Below are positions 1 to 9,239 of a DNA stretch of 64,000 nt, piece after piece. The notes beneath the pieces are model-generated. The model was not told the origin of the DNA. It worked only from the letters and a program-made list of their open reading frames with translations, and searched no databases. Both the position numbers and the translations under genes were made by a program. Position 1 is the stretch's first letter. Each line of letters begins with the position of its first letter. This DNA comes from Leptospira harrisiae (GTDB lineage: Bacteria > Spirochaetota > Leptospiria > Leptospirales > Leptospiraceae), in the NCBI RefSeq assembly GCF_002811945.1, contig NZ_NPDX01000003.1, positions 186,001-250,000 on the forward strand, in the 5' to 3' direction.

Positions 1-422
1 GAGTCTTTGCGATTCACCATCCACGCACTAAAACCATCTAAAAAGTATAAAAAATCGATTTTATCATCATGTTCAAAATCAAACTTCTGTAAGGCTTCAT
101 CGTAACACCGAAACCAAACTTCTCTTTCTTTATCTGAAATTGGAAAAACAAAGTGGCGCATCCGCATACGAGCGGGTCCCCATTTTTCAATATAGTAATT
201 CGGGCCGCCTAACACTTGGATCATAAAATCAGCTTGTTTCTCCTTGGCCAAATCCCAATCACCTTGAAACATCCATTTAATTTCAGAATTGGCAACCAGA
301 TCATAAAAATCTGAAACCAACTCACGAATGGCAGTTTCTCCCCATTTTTGAAAAAGCAATTTTACGTTAGGGTTCTGAGGAGGTGGTCCTCCTGGTGGGT
401 TGTAGATATTATCTGGATCCAA
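1..422 (-). CDS. Truncated haemoglobin, group II-like (partial at left edge)
   Basis: Reading the minus strand from a TTG near 422 gives a globin-like protein that runs off the window without a stop. It has a WGETAIRELVSDFYD helix, then GGPNYYIEKWGPARMRMRHF, which matches the E/F region of group II (GlbO-type) truncated haemoglobins; the His in RMRHF is the expected proximal haem ligand. These small haem proteins bind O2 or NO and often serve in oxidative or nitrosative defence. The start is uncertain: there is no in-frame ATG, no good ribosome site before the TTG, and the frame stays open upstream through a GC-rich element. About 140 residues are visible, and the C-terminus is missing. The family call is fairly sure; the start is not. 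Confidence 0.75.
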   Translation of the reverse strand, partial: MDPDNIYNPPGGPPPQNPNVKLLFQKWGETAIRELVSDFYDLVANSEIKWMFQGDWDLAKEKQADFMIQVLGGPNYYIEKWGPARMRMRHFVFPISDKEREVWFRCYDEALQKFDFEHDDKIDFLYFLDGFSAWMVNRKD

Positions 423-469
423 ATCGATAGTCAGTGTAGCGAAAGGGACTGGTAGGGGAAGTCGAATTT

Positions 470-537
470 TCGACCGGAGCCGAAGGCGGAGCCCGGTATG
501 GCCCGGCCCCGAGGTCACGAGGGGTTCGCCCCAGAAA
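470..537. repeat. GC-rich intergenic island upstream of globin
   Basis: This short block is far richer in G and C than the A/T-rich DNA around it, and it contains short CCGG/GGCC-type self-complementary pieces. It lies upstream of the globin gene. It shares the 9-mer GAGCCCGGT with a second GC-rich block near 62960. It may be a dispersed intergenic repeat of this genome, but copies elsewhere cannot be checked here. Confidence 0.35.
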
Positions 538-703
538 ACAAGAAGAAACCCTCTCAATTTCCATTGGAACCGACTGTTAAAAGAAAGTGACTTTCCTTTT
601 GCAATCCTCTACAAAATTGCTTCCATCCGAATTCGGCATTAATTCCTGGACGATAGGTAAAATTCACAAAACTTGGTAAAAAAATCCGAAAAAGGTATAC
701 TAA

Positions 704-1696
704 ATGGCACTGACTCACCCGCAATCCGCACTCTTTGCAGGAGAAAAACCTTTCCCTATCATCCCTGCTTGTGAACACTTCGCTGGATCTGAAAAACTCA
801 TCACAAAAGCGCTCGAGTTACAAAATAAACTCGGTGGACTTTTCGACATCACGATGGACTGCGAAGACGGTGCCCAAACTGGAAAAGAGAAAGAACACGC
901 AGAAATGATTGTTCGTATCCAAAACTCCGAACTGAATAAACACAAAATGAGCGGGGTTCGTATCCATGATTATACTAACGAACACTGGCGTGGAGATGTA
1001 GATATCCTTGTTCCTGGAGCAGGAAATGTAATTGCTTACATCACAATTCCAAAACCGACAAAAGCAAGTCAGGTGAAAGAGCAAATCACTTACATTCAAG
1101 AAGCCTGCAAAAAAGCAGGTATCAAAAGAGAAATCCCAATTCACGTGTTGATTGAAACTCATGGCGCATTGAATGATGTATTTGAAATTGCTGCACTTCC
1201 TTGGTTGCAAGTTTTGGATTTCGGACTTATGGATTTTATTTCCGGTCACCACGGTGCGATTCCTGCATCTTGCATGAAATCTCCAGGCCAATTTGACCAC
1301 GAACTTCTTCGTCGTGGAAAGGCGAATTTAGTAGCGGCTGCACTTATGAATGGAGTGATTCCAGCTCATAACGTAACTTTGGATTTGAAAAACATTTACC
1401 AAACATATGCAGATGCAAAACGTGCACATGATGAATTTGGATTTTTACGTATGTGGTCTATTTACCCTGCTCAAATCCAATCTATTTTGGATGCAATGGC
1501 TCCAAACTTTGCTGAAACACAAACAGCATGTGACATTCTAATCAAAGCACAAGACGCAGAATGGGGACCAATCCAACATGATGGCGACTTACATGACCGG
1601 GCTACTTACCGATATTTCTGGGAACTTGTCCAAAGAGCAAAATTGACAGGGCAAAAACTTCCAGACGAAGTAGAGAAAAGATTCTTTTCTAACTAA
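704..1696 (+). CDS. HpcH/HpaI aldolase / CitE-like CoA-ester lyase
   Basis: This 330-residue protein belongs to the HpcH/HpaI aldolase and citrate-lyase-beta family, TIM barrels that cleave or form C-C bonds in 3-hydroxyacyl-CoA or related acids with Mg2+. The DITMDCEDGA segment (about residues 48-57) and the acidic ETHGALNDVFEIA segment (about 150) fit the metal and substrate sites of CitE and malyl-CoA lyase. The length is normal for a CitE-like lyase. The ATG at 704 follows AAAAAGG at a good distance. The gene stands alone and is followed by a hairpin near 1720. The exact substrate (malyl-, citramalyl- or citryl-CoA) cannot be read from the sequence, and no citrate lyase alpha or gamma subunit is nearby, so a stand-alone CoA lyase is favoured. 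Confidence 0.8.
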   Translation: MALTHPQSALFAGEKPFPIIPACEHFAGSEKLITKALELQNKLGGLFDITMDCEDGAQTGKEKEHAEMIVRIQNSELNKHKMSGVRIHDYTNEHWRGDVDILVPGAGNVIAYITIPKPTKASQVKEQITYIQEACKKAGIKREIPIHVLIETHGALNDVFEIAALPWLQVLDFGLMDFISGHHGAIPASCMKSPGQFDHELLRRGKANLVAAALMNGVIPAHNVTLDLKNIYQTYADAKRAHDEFGFLRMWSIYPAQIQSILDAMAPNFAETQTACDILIKAQDAEWGPIQHDGDLHDRATYRYFWELVQRAKLTGQKLPDEVEKRFFSN

Positions 1697-1719
1697 AAAC
1701 TTTTAAACAGAATAGAAAT

Positions 1720-1751
1720 GGTGAGCGAGTTACTTTGGAAACTGGCTCACC
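1720..1751 (+). terminator. Hairpin downstream of the CoA lyase gene
   Basis: GGTGAGC and GCTCACC pair as a 7-bp stem, and the loop contains a second short AGTT/AACT pairing. It lies 24 bases after the lyase stop codon. It lacks a strong T-run, so it may slow or end transcription only weakly. Confidence 0.4.
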
Positions 1752-2012
1752 TTAGTAATTTGTGCTAAAAGGTAAGTGGCTTTCTTTGGTAACTGACTTT
1801 CCTTTTTCCGAAACTTTCTAAATCGATTCCTGATCTTTCCACATTACAACCTTAGAATCCCAATACAAATCAAACCAAAAGAAACCCACCCGTTCCTCGT
1901 CATTTCTGATAAATATTACTTTTATAGGCAGGTGAAATGATCCGCTATTCGGATAAATTATCTTGTATAAAAGGCATGTTTTTTCACCAAATTTCTGTTT
2001 TTACGGATTTTT

Positions 2013-2074
2013 AGTTCAATATATCGATTTTTTATTTGCAATATTGAACTGCAGATTAGCTAATGTCCTAATCT
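2013..2074 (+). promoter_or_regulatory. Two tandem inverted repeats in the porin leader
   Basis: AGTTCAATAT (2013-2022) and ATATTGAACT (2041-2050) are perfect 10-bp arms around an 18-base spacer. A second perfect repeat, AGATTAG (2053-2059) and CTAATCT (2068-2074), ends exactly at the base before the porin ATG. No Shine-Dalgarno sequence is visible in this stretch. The pair could be a repressor binding region or an RNA fold that covers the start codon. The rest of the 378-base gap after the lyase gene shows only a downstream hairpin and A/T-rich DNA. Confidence 0.5.
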
Positions 2075-3889
2075 ATGAGCTGGCGAATTACAAAATCTAA
2101 ACCCATTTTTTTCCTTTCGATTACCATCTTAACGGCAGTGTTTCAGGTGAGTGGAATTTATGCCCAGGCGGAACCTAATGCAACTCCCAAAGTTGAAGCA
2201 GTTTCTGAACCCGTAGTTCAGCAGCCGAAAGAAGAAAAAAAAGAAGGGTATGTGAGTTCGCAGATTGGCAATTTATCTGGAGAATATTTGAGAAGTTTCC
2301 AGGTTACAAGCAAACAAAGGAAGGCGATCCAAGAAAACAAAAGCCTTTGGTTCGCTGACAAGTTTCGTGTTGGGTTTGGCATTCGCCCAAAAGCAGATTC
2401 ATTGAATAATACTGATTTTGATAAATCTACACCTGATAACAGAAACAATGCCTTGACCCAAACGCAGTTTTTTATCCTGGGAGACATCAACGAAAATGTC
2501 CTTTTTAAGATCACATTGCAAGATGTTCGCCTTTGGGGAGGAGAAGTGGTTTCTAGCGGAAATGCAGAGCAGAAATATGCGGCAATCGCCAATGCTGGAA
2601 CTACAGTTGATACCACCAAACAGAGGGAAGTTGCCATCAATAATTTCACAGGCCTCAGAGAAGCTTTTTTGGATTTAAAAACGACAAATCAAGCATTCAG
2701 ATTAAGAACAGGAAGACAAATTTTAGAATTTGGTGACGGTAGAATCCTTGGTACTAGAAACGATAGTTTAAATGGAAACTCTTTTGATGCACTCAGGTTT
2801 ACTGGTAAAATTAGTAATCATACATTAGATGTTTTTGGTTCCGTCATAGGGGCAGAAAATAATTCAAATAGTATTGTATCAAACAACTCTACAAAGTTAG
2901 GTGGAATTGGTGATTCTTACTATGGAGGTATTCATTATAACTGGAAAGTGGCAGATTGGTTGGGTATTGATTTATATAACTACAGCTTATTTAAACAACA
3001 AAGAAAAGCCTCTGCCCCTCCTACACTTTCTGAAACAAGAAATTACCGAGGTGACGATCAATTAAATACTTCTGGTTTTCGACTCACGAATCGAACAAAA
3101 AATAATGCACTCCCTGATACAACAGGAATCGACTGGATGGTAGAAGCAGCTTGGCAAACAGGTTTTAATGGCGAACGAGTAACTCCGAATTGGCTAAACC
3201 AAAATGGGGTTTACACTACCAATCAGAAAACAGGAGAACCACCTCCTTTTTCAGAAGCAGTCAGATATAAAGCGAACATTGTGGCAGTCCAATTAGGTTA
3301 TACACCTGTAAAGGAATTTCGAATTGGAGTCCAATATGTACAAGCTTCAGGTGATCCTAATCGAAACGACTCGAGCGTTGCAACTTACAATCCGCTATTT
3401 GCTACCAGACGAATGGCAGGTGGCTCCTTACCGTTTGCCGGTAATGGTAACTCCGGTCTTGTTTTCTGGCAAAATATCAAAGACTATTCCTTACATTTAA
3501 AATATGAATCATCAAATTACGGAACTTTTATCATCAATCCTCATTGGTATTACAAAGTTAAACTACAAGATGGTTATTATGATAACAATAATTATGTTTC
3601 TGGAAGCAAAGCTACAGGCGAAACAGCGTCTACAGAAGATTATTATAACGCAGAGGCATACAATCCCACTAAACCAAAGTTAGGTAACTTGGTAGCAACG
3701 GAACTAAACTTTATCTATATCATTACTCCATTTGAAAATGTTTCATTTTGGTTTGGAGCAACGGTCATCAAGGCTGGAGATGCAATTCGTAATCAAAAAA
3801 ATAATCCTCTTGAAACAGATCCTCTACATCGATATGATTTGAGTCCAACCGCTACAATGGCAACATTCCAAACAGTATTTGCGATTTAA
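2075..3889 (+). CDS. Outer-membrane porin, alginate-export-like family (copy 1)
   Basis: This 604-residue exported protein has an N-terminal signal peptide (hydrophobic residues about 10-28, cleavage near IYAQ-AE). A short charged linker follows, then a long aromatic-rich domain with alternating beta-strand pattern typical of a 16-18-stranded barrel. It resembles the alginate_exp family of outer-membrane channels; similar Leptospira proteins carry this label. It is strongly similar to the porin at 54871-56694, sharing stretches such as RVGFGIRPKADSL and VQYVQASGDPNRND. Export of alginate itself is not implied, since no alginate genes are present; uptake or release of a small anionic solute is a guess. 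The gene is monocistronic. Confidence 0.75.
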   Translation: MSWRITKSKPIFFLSITILTAVFQVSGIYAQAEPNATPKVEAVSEPVVQQPKEEKKEGYVSSQIGNLSGEYLRSFQVTSKQRKAIQENKSLWFADKFRVGFGIRPKADSLNNTDFDKSTPDNRNNALTQTQFFILGDINENVLFKITLQDVRLWGGEVVSSGNAEQKYAAIANAGTTVDTTKQREVAINNFTGLREAFLDLKTTNQAFRLRTGRQILEFGDGRILGTRNDSLNGNSFDALRFTGKISNHTLDVFGSVIGAENNSNSIVSNNSTKLGGIGDSYYGGIHYNWKVADWLGIDLYNYSLFKQQRKASAPPTLSETRNYRGDDQLNTSGFRLTNRTKNNALPDTTGIDWMVEAAWQTGFNGERVTPNWLNQNGVYTTNQKTGEPPPFSEAVRYKANIVAVQLGYTPVKEFRIGVQYVQASGDPNRNDSSVATYNPLFATRRMAGGSLPFAGNGNSGLVFWQNIKDYSLHLKYESSNYGTFIINPHWYYKVKLQDGYYDNNNYVSGSKATGETASTEDYYNAEAYNPTKPKLGNLVATELNFIYIITPFENVSFWFGATVIKAGDAIRNQKNNPLETDPLHRYDLSPTATMATFQTVFAI

Positions 3890-3946
3890 TAAATAATCGA
3901 AAATACTGTTCTTTTCTGTTTTGTGTCAGACACATTAATTAAGAAA

Positions 3947-6019
3947 TTACTTCAGTTTAAACCTTTCTACTTGAGTAGAAAGGTAAGAAGCCTGTGAAGC
4001 AATTTCAGCGGCAACAATGGTCAATTGATCGGATCCGGTCGCCACATCTTGTGTTCCGTTTGAAATACTGATGATGGTTTTGGAAATTTCTTCAGTTGCT
4101 CTTTTCTGTTCAAATACAGCATCTTCAATTTGTAAATTCAAGTTGGTGAGAAGATTTGAATTTTGAGCAATATCTTTTGCATTGTTTTCCTGCAAGAGTA
4201 CTGATTCCAAAACTCTAGTCGCTGAAGTTTCAAACTCTTTCACTCGACTATTGAGTAAATTCAAAACCTGGGCGGCTTCAGTTACCTTTTTGTTTCCGTT
4301 TTCAACAGCAGAGTTGGTTGATATTACAAGATCACCAATTTCCTTTACTGAGGCACCGGTTTGTAATGCAAGTTTTCCAATTTCTTCTGCGACAACCGCA
4401 AATCCTCGTCCAGCATCACCAGCTCTTGCCGCTTCAATCGCAGCATTCAAAGCCAATAGATTGGTTTTTTCCGAAATTTCAGTAATGATATCAAGAACTT
4501 CACTAATTCGTTCCGCTTTTTCACCAATGTCTTCCATAGCCTTTGTGGATTCATTCATTGCAGTTTCACCCACAACAGCATGTTCTCTGGATTCAGAAGC
4601 AAACTTAGCAAGATATTCCATTTCCTTATTAATATTCTGAACTTCTTCTCTGAGAGTTAACACCGACTTATCTATTTCTTTCATTTTTACAACAGCATCT
4701 TCCATTGACTTACCGACATTATCTGCTGATGCCGATAATTCTTCTACCGCTGCAGAGGATTCTTCTGCAGCAGATGCCTGGGCTTGTGAAGTATCAGATA
4801 GGGTTTGAGATGTTGAAGCCATCTTACCTGACTGGCTGCCAAGTTTTTCCACTGTTGATTTTATATCAGCAATGATAGAAACCAAACTATTCTTCATTTG
4901 GTTCATGGAATGCAATAAACTACCAATTTCATCCTGGTTGATCTCTTCTGCATTGATAGCTAGGTTTCCATTTGCAATTTGGGAAGAGAACTCCATTGCT
5001 TTTTCTAAACGACTACTGATTTGTTTTTTAAATACAAAGTTCAGAAAAAACAAAACTACAATTAAAATAGCTATAGAAATCAAAGTTGAACTTAGAACTA
5101 CTTTTGTAATTTGATCACTAAAAATTGAATCAGGAATACTCACCTGTAATGCCCAAAACTGCGGATCTTTACCAATATGAAATGGAGAAAAGTAGTGAGT
5201 ATAACCTTCGTGTTGGATGGTAAAACTCTTTCCTAATTTTAGATTTTCTAAATAAAATTTGAGATGATCTGGATTTTCTATTTTTTTCCCTAATTTAGTT
5301 TGGTCTTGCCCATACATCACATAAGTCCCATTAGATGACAAGAAGGCGATTCTTCCTTGTCCACGAAATGGTCGGGTATCTCCGATTTTTTCTTGTAATG
5401 TTGTAATATCTAAATCGATTCCTGCCGCACCTAAAAATTTTCCTTTCGGATAAATTGGTACCACAAGAGATATCATTTGAATTTTTTTTCCACCTGCCAA
5501 ATATTCATAAGGTCCAAATACTTTTGCTTTATTGGATTTTTTCACCTGAAGGTAATAATCACCAGCCCCATTCGGATTATCATAATCGACTAAATGTTCA
5601 AAGTTAATTTTACCATCTGGTGTACGGTGCAAATAGGGAATGAATCTTCCTGTTTTATCATGACCTGGTTTACCAACAAAAGTGGCATCCCTTCCTTCAT
5701 ATGCATTCGGCTCATAACAGAGCCAAATGGCAAAAATATCATCATTACGCTCTAAGATCTCTCTCATACTACTGATCATAGAATCCCGAGGTGGTGAAGT
5801 ATAAAACAAAGCAAATCGGAATCCCCGTATCACACCCATCATAGCATTGAGGTGTTCTTGAATTTCAAAAGACCATTTTTCAGAAGTGACTTTTGAATTT
5901 TCCTTAATTTCAGCATTGAGGTCTGAGACTGTGCGATAGATTTGAAAAGTGGTTAAGACAACAAATCCAATAAACAAAATTCCTGCGATGGAAAGAGAGA
6001 CCCTTTGGCGTATACTCAT
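3947..6019 (-). CDS. Methyl-accepting chemotaxis protein with Cache sensor
   Basis: This 690-residue chemoreceptor has a first membrane segment at about residues 8-28. A periplasmic double-Cache-type domain follows (about 35-290; note the [15 protein letters not shown] strand), then a second membrane segment (about 308-328), a HAMP linker and a long coiled-coil signalling domain. The hairpin tip [19 protein letters not shown] is intact, so it should bind CheW and CheA and set flagellar rotation. Cache domains usually sense small organic ligands such as amino acids or carboxylates; the ligand is unknown. There are no che genes next to it. Transcription runs alone from the 376-base gap to its right. 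Confidence 0.92.
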   Translation of the reverse strand: MSIRQRVSLSIAGILFIGFVVLTTFQIYRTVSDLNAEIKENSKVTSEKWSFEIQEHLNAMMGVIRGFRFALFYTSPPRDSMISSMREILERNDDIFAIWLCYEPNAYEGRDATFVGKPGHDKTGRFIPYLHRTPDGKINFEHLVDYDNPNGAGDYYLQVKKSNKAKVFGPYEYLAGGKKIQMISLVVPIYPKGKFLGAAGIDLDITTLQEKIGDTRPFRGQGRIAFLSSNGTYVMYGQDQTKLGKKIENPDHLKFYLENLKLGKSFTIQHEGYTHYFSPFHIGKDPQFWALQVSIPDSIFSDQITKVVLSSTLISIAILIVVLFFLNFVFKKQISSRLEKAMEFSSQIANGNLAINAEEINQDEIGSLLHSMNQMKNSLVSIIADIKSTVEKLGSQSGKMASTSQTLSDTSQAQASAAEESSAAVEELSASADNVGKSMEDAVVKMKEIDKSVLTLREEVQNINKEMEYLAKFASESREHAVVGETAMNESTKAMEDIGEKAERISEVLDIITEISEKTNLLALNAAIEAARAGDAGRGFAVVAEEIGKLALQTGASVKEIGDLVISTNSAVENGNKKVTEAAQVLNLLNSRVKEFETSATRVLESVLLQENNAKDIAQNSNLLTNLNLQIEDAVFEQKRATEEISKTIISISNGTQDVATGSDQLTIVAAEIASQASYLSTQVERFKLK

Positions 6020-6395
6020 AAGGATCGATCTTAGGTGTTTTCAATTTTTTGTAAATAGATTACCGTTTCTTATGTTTGAAATCCGATTTTAAGGTTTAGG
6101 ATGAAATTAATTTCCTAATTTCTAATTTTGTTTTTTGGTAGTTTTACTAAGATTGGACTCCTTTAGGGTAACTCAATTTTACCAAATTGAGATAATCTGT
6201 CACATTAGGTTCTCATTTTGGTTTTTGGAGAGAGTGGATATGAATGAAAGAAAAGAATGAGTCTGGTTACTGGGCGACTGATCGCCGTTATTTTTTAACC
6301 AAGAATTAGGAACACCAAGTTTTTTGTCAATTTCTTGGATGTCCCTGGTCTACGTTAAAGAGAAATTCGAGGAAAAATCGATTTCGATTGAATCT
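6020..6395. other. Intergenic region with two hairpins, between MCP and FecR genes
   Basis: Both flanking genes are on the minus strand, so this gap holds the end of the fecR-domain transcript and the MCP promoter. A perfect 8-bp hairpin lies at 6172-6191 (CTCAATTT/AAATTGAG, loop TACC). A second hairpin at 6273-6286 (GGCGA/TCGCC) is followed on the plus strand by a T-rich run, like a plus-strand terminator, although no plus-strand gene is known here. No clear promoter or protein gene was found, so a small RNA is possible but unproven. Confidence 0.3.
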
Positions 6396-7538
6396 CTATT
6401 TTTTTGCCTTAGTTTTTACCGAGAAATTTTTGTATTCCACGTATTCAATATCATCGACTGAAAGTTGGAGCACTCCTTTTGTTGAGTGAACTATAAATAT
6501 GTCACCTAACTGAGCGACAACGGCACCGGAAAGAACATCTCCATTTGATTTATGAATAGTTTCCAAAACACTATAATGGTTATGAATTTCTTCTTCTTCG
6601 TCCAATCCCGTTTTTGTAGCATCAGAAACAATTTTATTTAACGCTTCCGCTCGTTTCTCAGCATGTTCCTTTTCAATTGTAGAAATCACCACTTCCGATG
6701 GATTGGTTGGATTGTTTTTTTGCGATTCAATTTGTTTTTGAATTGTTTCAGATGGAATTGCAACAAGCGTTTCTGCCTCAGCTTTCTCTTGAGGCGATAC
6801 TACACTTTCTTGTTTAGACAAACCGCTGTCAAAATCGATAAATCCAGCCAATTCTTTATTTGTCAAAGCATTGGCTGCCACTTTTGCATTGATCAGATAC
6901 ACAAGTTCATTTAAGTTGGGATTCACTTCCAACTTTTCACCTGGCTCCAAAATGACTTCATTTTCTTCTAAAGTTTTCACCAAACGATTGTAATTCTCCA
7001 CAGATAGACCTTCGTTGATTTCTACTAGTTTGGGAGATGTTTTAAAGGCAACAGAAACGGCACCTTCATATACTTTTACTTTGGGAACAGATCCTTTTTC
7101 TAATTCAAAGGAAAAAACAGTTCCTCTAACACCTGCGACCATTGTAGGAGAAGTTACTGAAAGATTTTGAGATGATTTTAATTTTACAGATTTTACAAGT
7201 AGGTTTCCCGCCCATAAATGTAGTTCTGTATTCGGATGATTTTCGCCAGCGATATCGCGAAACATTATATCTGAATTTTCTTTGATGCGAATCACTTCCC
7301 CACGATAGGTTTGTAAATCAACCTTTCCTAATTTAGAAAGGATTCGGTCTCCTGGTCGCACTACGTCACCAATTTTGCCTTTGGATTCCTTTCCTTGAGA
7401 AAGTATCAACACATCTCCTTGCAAAAAAGTGACCACAGCACCAGCAGTTTGGTCAATTGAGGCATTCGATCCAAATTGGAAACGACTGCATTGAAAGGAA
7501 AATAGGAGGATTGTTGTGAGGATTATTTTTGTTTTCAT
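6396..7538 (-). CDS. FecR-domain lipoprotein
   Basis: The ATG at 7538 gives a 380-residue protein with a short signal peptide ending in a Cys (TILLFSFQC), so it is probably a lipoprotein. Residues about 30-170 form a FecR domain (GDVLILSQGK, VRPGDRILSK, VAGVRGTVFSFE), a beta-rich fold common in periplasmic sensors and often found beside LysM or outer-membrane signalling partners. The rest is acidic and Glu/Lys-rich with probable coiled coil and ends in another beta segment. An upstream in-frame ATG at 7598 would add 20 residues that spoil the signal peptide, so it was not chosen. The function is unknown; no sigma/anti-sigma pair lies nearby. Confidence 0.75.
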   Translation of the reverse strand: MKTKIILTTILLFSFQCSRFQFGSNASIDQTAGAVVTFLQGDVLILSQGKESKGKIGDVVRPGDRILSKLGKVDLQTYRGEVIRIKENSDIMFRDIAGENHPNTELHLWAGNLLVKSVKLKSSQNLSVTSPTMVAGVRGTVFSFELEKGSVPKVKVYEGAVSVAFKTSPKLVEINEGLSVENYNRLVKTLEENEVILEPGEKLEVNPNLNELVYLINAKVAANALTNKELAGFIDFDSGLSKQESVVSPQEKAEAETLVAIPSETIQKQIESQKNNPTNPSEVVISTIEKEHAEKRAEALNKIVSDATKTGLDEEEEIHNHYSVLETIHKSNGDVLSGAVVAQLGDIFIVHSTKGVLQLSVDDIEYVEYKNFSVKTKAKK

Positions 7539-7843
7539 ATTTTTTTTCCAACTAAGCCTTGTAATATAGGAAACAACCCAAACTAACCTCATTTTCAAAT
7601 TTGTAAAAACAAAATATTATTTTTAGGAAATTGAGGGATTTTTTATACAAAAATATTTGGATTTCGTGTTCCGGATTAGTACTTACAAATCAGAATACGG
7701 AAAAATTACCAAATGGCAACAGAAAAATACGCCAATAAACAAGAGTTCAGTGCCAAAATGTTTGTGTCACTTGAGAGAAATAGATAAGTTTTGTATCTTT
7801 CGCTTCACTACTTACAATAGGGCAAAACTGTTGGGGAGTAAAT
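7539..7843. other. Intergenic region, nothing clear
   Basis: This A/T-rich gap between the CLC gene and the FecR gene shows no convincing gene, hairpin or operator. An open frame at 7657-7890 on the plus strand runs into the end of the CLC gene and has no ribosome site or family match, so it was left out. Confidence 0.4.
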
Positions 7844-9124
7844 TCATTTTATTTCCGAAATTTTTTTACCTAAATCTTGAGACTTACTGAAAAATTTTGT
7901 TTTACCAATCAATTGCGATTGGTAAATACTTGTGTGCCCGGAAAATATAAAAGCAATCCAAGTACTAAAGAAAAAAAGAACACCTGCCTCCCAACCAAAT
8001 AATTCGATCCCCATAATGGCAGAAGCCAGAGGTGTATTACTTGCGCCTGCAAAAACAGAAATAAAACCAATCGCAACAAACAATGACAAATGAGTGGGAT
8101 CAAAAAAACCAAATAAATTTCCCAAACTTGCACCTATAAAAAACAAAGGAGTCACTTCTCCCCCTTTAAAGCCGGATCCTATAGTAACAGTCGTAAGGAG
8201 AAACTTCAATAGAAAAGATTCCATTGGCAAAGGGGAATGGAAGGCTAATTGGATGGTTGGTAACCCAAGTCCCAAATAAATAGGATTAAGACCCAATCCT
8301 ACCAAACTTACGATGATAGCTCCACCAACCAAAGGCCGAAGAGGAGAATATCCGATCCAAATAGAAAACCATTCTGATACTTTATGAACTACCAAACTGA
8401 AGGTTCGCGCAACAAGGCCTGAAAGAATTGAAATTCCCACCAAACAAAGAATTAATGTTCTACTTAATTCAAACGGTATTTTTGGATAATGAGAATGACC
8501 AATTCCCCAAAGAAGACAAACCCAATGAGAAAGATAAGCTGTAATCAAAGCAGGAAAAAATAGTCTCCATCGATATTCCCCGATTCGAATGACTTCGATA
8601 GAAAATACGGTAGCTGCAAGTGGAGTCCCAAATACAGAGGCAAAACCTGCACTAATTCCCAATATAATTAAAGTTTGTTGGTCTTTTATTTGAAAGGGAA
8701 TCAAACGAGTCAACTGATGGGCGATGGCTCCTCCCATTTGTACAGCCGTCCCTTCTCTGCCTGCAGAACCACCAAATAGATGGGTCATTAGGGTTCCTAA
8801 AAATACAAATGGTGCCATTCGGATCGGAATGATGGAAGTGGGAGAATGAATCTCTTCTAAGAGTAAATTATTCCCTTTACTCACGTTTTTACCGTAATGA
8901 AAATAAAACCAACCGATGCAGAATCCGGCCATTGGGAGCCAATAAACCAACCAAGAATTCAATTCCCGTAACTGGCTTACTTTTTCTAATGCAAAAAGAA
9001 AGATAGCTGATGCAGAACCAACAAAAAAGGAAATCCACAAAAAAACAATAAGCCACTGAATTCCGAAAGAAAGGGGCTGGAATTGGGATTTGGGTATATT
9101 TGAACTCAAGTTGGAGTTTTCCAT
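7844..9124 (-). CDS. CLC-family anion channel/antiporter
   Basis: This 426-residue polytopic protein has about ten hydrophobic helices and the CLC selectivity signatures: AGREGTAVQMGG (equivalent to GREGP, with the gating Glu) and GFKGGEVTPLF (equivalent to GxFxP). In place of the canonical GSGIP loop it has KGNNLLLEEI. The GREGT and GGEVTP variants resemble the fluoride-type CLC branch more than the Cl-/H+ exchangers such as E. coli ClcA; this is from memory of the families and not proved. No CBS domains follow. The ATG at 9124 has AAGG seven bases upstream; a TTG one codon earlier is less likely. No fluoride riboswitch was found upstream. Confidence 0.85.
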   Translation of the reverse strand: MENSNLSSNIPKSQFQPLSFGIQWLIVFLWISFFVGSASAIFLFALEKVSQLRELNSWLVYWLPMAGFCIGWFYFHYGKNVSKGNNLLLEEIHSPTSIIPIRMAPFVFLGTLMTHLFGGSAGREGTAVQMGGAIAHQLTRLIPFQIKDQQTLIILGISAGFASVFGTPLAATVFSIEVIRIGEYRWRLFFPALITAYLSHWVCLLWGIGHSHYPKIPFELSRTLILCLVGISILSGLVARTFSLVVHKVSEWFSIWIGYSPLRPLVGGAIIVSLVGLGLNPIYLGLGLPTIQLAFHSPLPMESFLLKFLLTTVTIGSGFKGGEVTPLFFIGASLGNLFGFFDPTHLSLFVAIGFISVFAGASNTPLASAIMGIELFGWEAGVLFFFSTWIAFIFSGHTSIYQSQLIGKTKFFSKSQDLGKKISEIK

Positions 9125-9190
9125 CAACTTACCTTTTCCATCAAATGGAATTCGATCCTTTCGAAAACCAACTTTTCAAAATTAGAAAAA

Positions 9191-9233
9191 CCAATACTTA
9201 GGTGTTGACCTAAGTATTGGACTTACGCAAAAT
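9191..9233 (+). promoter_or_regulatory. arsR promoter with 13-bp palindromic operator
   Basis: CCAATACTTAGGT (9191-9203) and ACCTAAGTATTGG (9208-9220) form a perfect 13-bp inverted repeat with a 4-base centre. A -35 box TTGACC (9205-9210) sits inside it and a -10-like CAAAAT (9228-9233) follows after exactly 17 bases. The expected start site falls at or next to the arsR ATG at 9240, so the mRNA should be leaderless and the repressor should block its own polymerase site. Confidence 0.65.
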
Positions 9234-9239
9234 GCCATT

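Noticed and set aside
4182..5114. Plus-strand open frames inside the chemoreceptor gene
   Set aside because: They are antisense shadows of the MCP coding sequence with low-complexity Ser/Ala translations.
7657..7890. Open frame of 77 codons on the plus strand
   Set aside because: It has no ribosome site or family pattern, and its end lies in the CLC coding sequence on the other strand.
9125..9190. Fluoride riboswitch before the CLC gene
   Set aside because: The gap is short and lacks the conserved pseudoknot motifs.
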